Shown piece after piece: positions 63,318 through 64,000 of a stretch of 64,000 nucleotides of DNA. Both the position numbers and the translations under genes were made by a program. Below the pieces are notes generated by a model. The model was not told where the DNA came from and did not search any database. It saw only the letters and a list, made by a program, of their open reading frames with translations. Numbering within the stretch: the stretch's first letter is position 1; every line of letters begins with the position of its first letter. Source of the DNA: Algibacter sp. L1A34 (lineage in GTDB: Bacteria; Bacteroidota; Bacteroidia; Flavobacteriales; Flavobacteriaceae); contig NZ_CP047029.1 of NCBI RefSeq assembly GCF_009796805.1, positions 1,725,501 to 1,789,500 of the forward strand, written 5' to 3'.

Positions 63318-63683
63318 ATGAGAAATAAAATAATTCCATACCACCCTAAACTAAAACTACTCGCTAGACAATTACGAAAAAACAGTACTTTACCCGAAGT
63401 TTTACTTTGGCAGAAGATAAAGCAACGTGCTTACGGTGTTCAGTTTCATAGGCAAGTTCCTATGCTAAATTATATTACAGATTTTTATTGTCACGAAATA
63501 GGTTTAGCCATTGAAATAGATGGTTCTAGCCACGACCACAGTTTTTTATATGATGCCAAGTGGCAAGGTGAATTGGAGGCTTATGGTGTTACCTTTTTAA
63601 GGTTTTCAAATGAAGAGGTTAAAAAGAATATGTTAAGTGTTTTGTTGATTATTGAAGAAACTGTTAAAGGGTTGATTGATTAA
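63318..63683 (+). CDS. DUF559-family endonuclease-like protein inside the repeat array
   Basis: 121 residues from ATG 63318 (MRNKIIPYHPKLKLLARQLRK); an in-frame extension to 63276 would translate the repeat end and is rejected. The fold is that of Vsr/restriction-endonuclease proteins: STLPEVLLWQKI (Glu27), GVQFHRQVPMLNYITDFYC (Asp55), GLAIEIDGSSHD (Glu66, Asp68) with His72-74 behind. The Asp-x10-Glu-x-Asp spacing fits a nuclease active site. DUF559 proteins are short DNA endonucleases of unknown role. It lies between unit A and unit B, whose terminal repeats face each other across the gene. Confidence 0.85.
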   Translation: MRNKIIPYHPKLKLLARQLRKNSTLPEVLLWQKIKQRAYGVQFHRQVPMLNYITDFYCHEIGLAIEIDGSSHDHSFLYDAKWQGELEAYGVTFLRFSNEEVKKNMLSVLLIIEETVKGLID

Positions 63684-63690
63684 ATTGAAG

Positions 63691-63841
63691 ACACCCCTAT
63701 AATTCCCTCAAGGGTATATTGGCTTAGTCTTATTGTTTTGTTTTTCGAATTTTCACTACTTTATTTTAAACTCTTAATTTACAAATTACATCCAAATATT
63801 TCATGAATAGGGCTGTCCCCTTGAGGGGACCGTAGGGGTGT
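63691..63841. repeat. MITE-like repeat unit B
   Basis: 151 bp. Left end ACACCCCTATAATTCCC (63691-63707), right end TGTCCCCTTGAGGGGACC and GTAGGGGTGT (63814-63841): imperfect terminal inverted repeats of about 25 bp. Inside, GCTTAGTCTTATTG and AATTTACAAATTACATCC match unit C nearly exactly. Seven bases after the DUF559 stop. Confidence 0.8.
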
Positions 63842-63878
63842 TTTTTAGATAAGAGTAAGTTAAAAAAGTCTTTTGTAA

Positions 63879-64000
63879 ACACCCCTATAATCCCCTCGAG
63901 AGCATATTGGCTTAGTCTTATTGTTTTGTTTTTCGAACTCTTACTACTTTATTTTGAACTCCTAATTTACAAATTGCATCTAAATATTTCATGAATAGGT
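63879..64000. repeat. MITE-like repeat unit C (cut by window edge)
   Basis: Begins ACACCCCTATAATCCCCTCG (63879), same core as unit B, and is still running at the window end (at ...TTTCATGAATAGG, the last bases before the expected palindrome). A 37 bp spacer (63842-63878) separates it from unit B. Confidence 0.78.

Noticed and set aside
63155-64000. CRISPR array
   Set aside because: The repeats are about 150 bp, spaced by a gene and by 37 bp, with terminal inverted repeats; no short regular repeat-spacer pattern.

Overview
The window is a 64 kb chromosomal segment of an AT-rich member of the Bacteroidota, most likely a marine-type Flavobacteriaceae. The reasons are: promoter -7 boxes of the form TAnnTTTG instead of TATAAT and the absence of Shine-Dalgarno sites; many Bacteroidota-style TonB receptors with an N-terminal carboxypeptidase-regulatory-like domain; lipoproteins and outer-membrane barrels of flavobacterial type; an ExbB-X-ExbD-ExbD operon; and the split of sucA/sucB seen in this family. 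The genus cannot be named from the sequence alone.

Layout. 1-3.4 kb: a ClC chloride channel (cut by the window edge) and aspS. 3.6-9.6 kb: two tandem paralogous TonB-dependent receptors with a conserved leader. 9.9-16.6 kb: a tripartite RND efflux operon headed by its TetR regulator. 16.7-18.1 kb: a polyprenyl diphosphate synthase and a small unknown. 18.1-25.6 kb: a denitrification/NO-stress module made of an Rrf2-family regulator, the Fe-S repair protein RIC, a universal stress protein, a cytochrome c lipoprotein, a haem-copper-oxidase-like membrane protein, and a nirK-SUMF1-SCO operon. I find one candidate Rrf2 operator motif at three places and FNR-like sites at three promoters; the nirK promoter carries both. 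25.7-30.3 kb: an outer membrane protein and sucA-sucB.

30.8-39.4 kb is the most intriguing accessory block: a four-gene operon (PKD/beta-barrel surface protein, secreted membrane-anchored TPR-CHAT caspase-like protease, retropepsin-like protease, orphan LuxR-type response regulator), a lipoprotein, and a divergent ECF-like sigma factor with a TPR-bearing putative anti-sigma factor. The predicted topologies put the protease and the anti-sigma sensor domain in the same compartment, which suggests a proteolytic envelope-to-sigma signalling route. 39.5-48.8 kb: tatD, asparaginase, tRNA-Ser(GGA), the exbB/exbD operon, a PorT-like barrel, a lipoprotein whose signal peptide holds a stop codon, a PAP2-like membrane protein, rpoN and asnS. 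48.9-57.1 kb: an MMPL/RND exporter, a DUF5686-type barrel, and the translation genes frr, pyrH, tsf, rpsB, rpsI, rplM. 57.3-60.0 kb: an outer membrane protein and an ABC-F ATPase.

60.0-64.0 kb is repeat-rich. An inverted pair of about 100 bp structured repeats brackets a PLDc_N membrane gene that also has attC-like structures on its flanks. After a ygiQ radical SAM gene, a small DUF559 endonuclease gene sits inside an array of about 150 bp MITE-like units with terminal inverted repeats, resembling the REP/RAYT relationship but with a different enzyme. No CRISPR array, rRNA, prophage or intact insertion sequence was seen.
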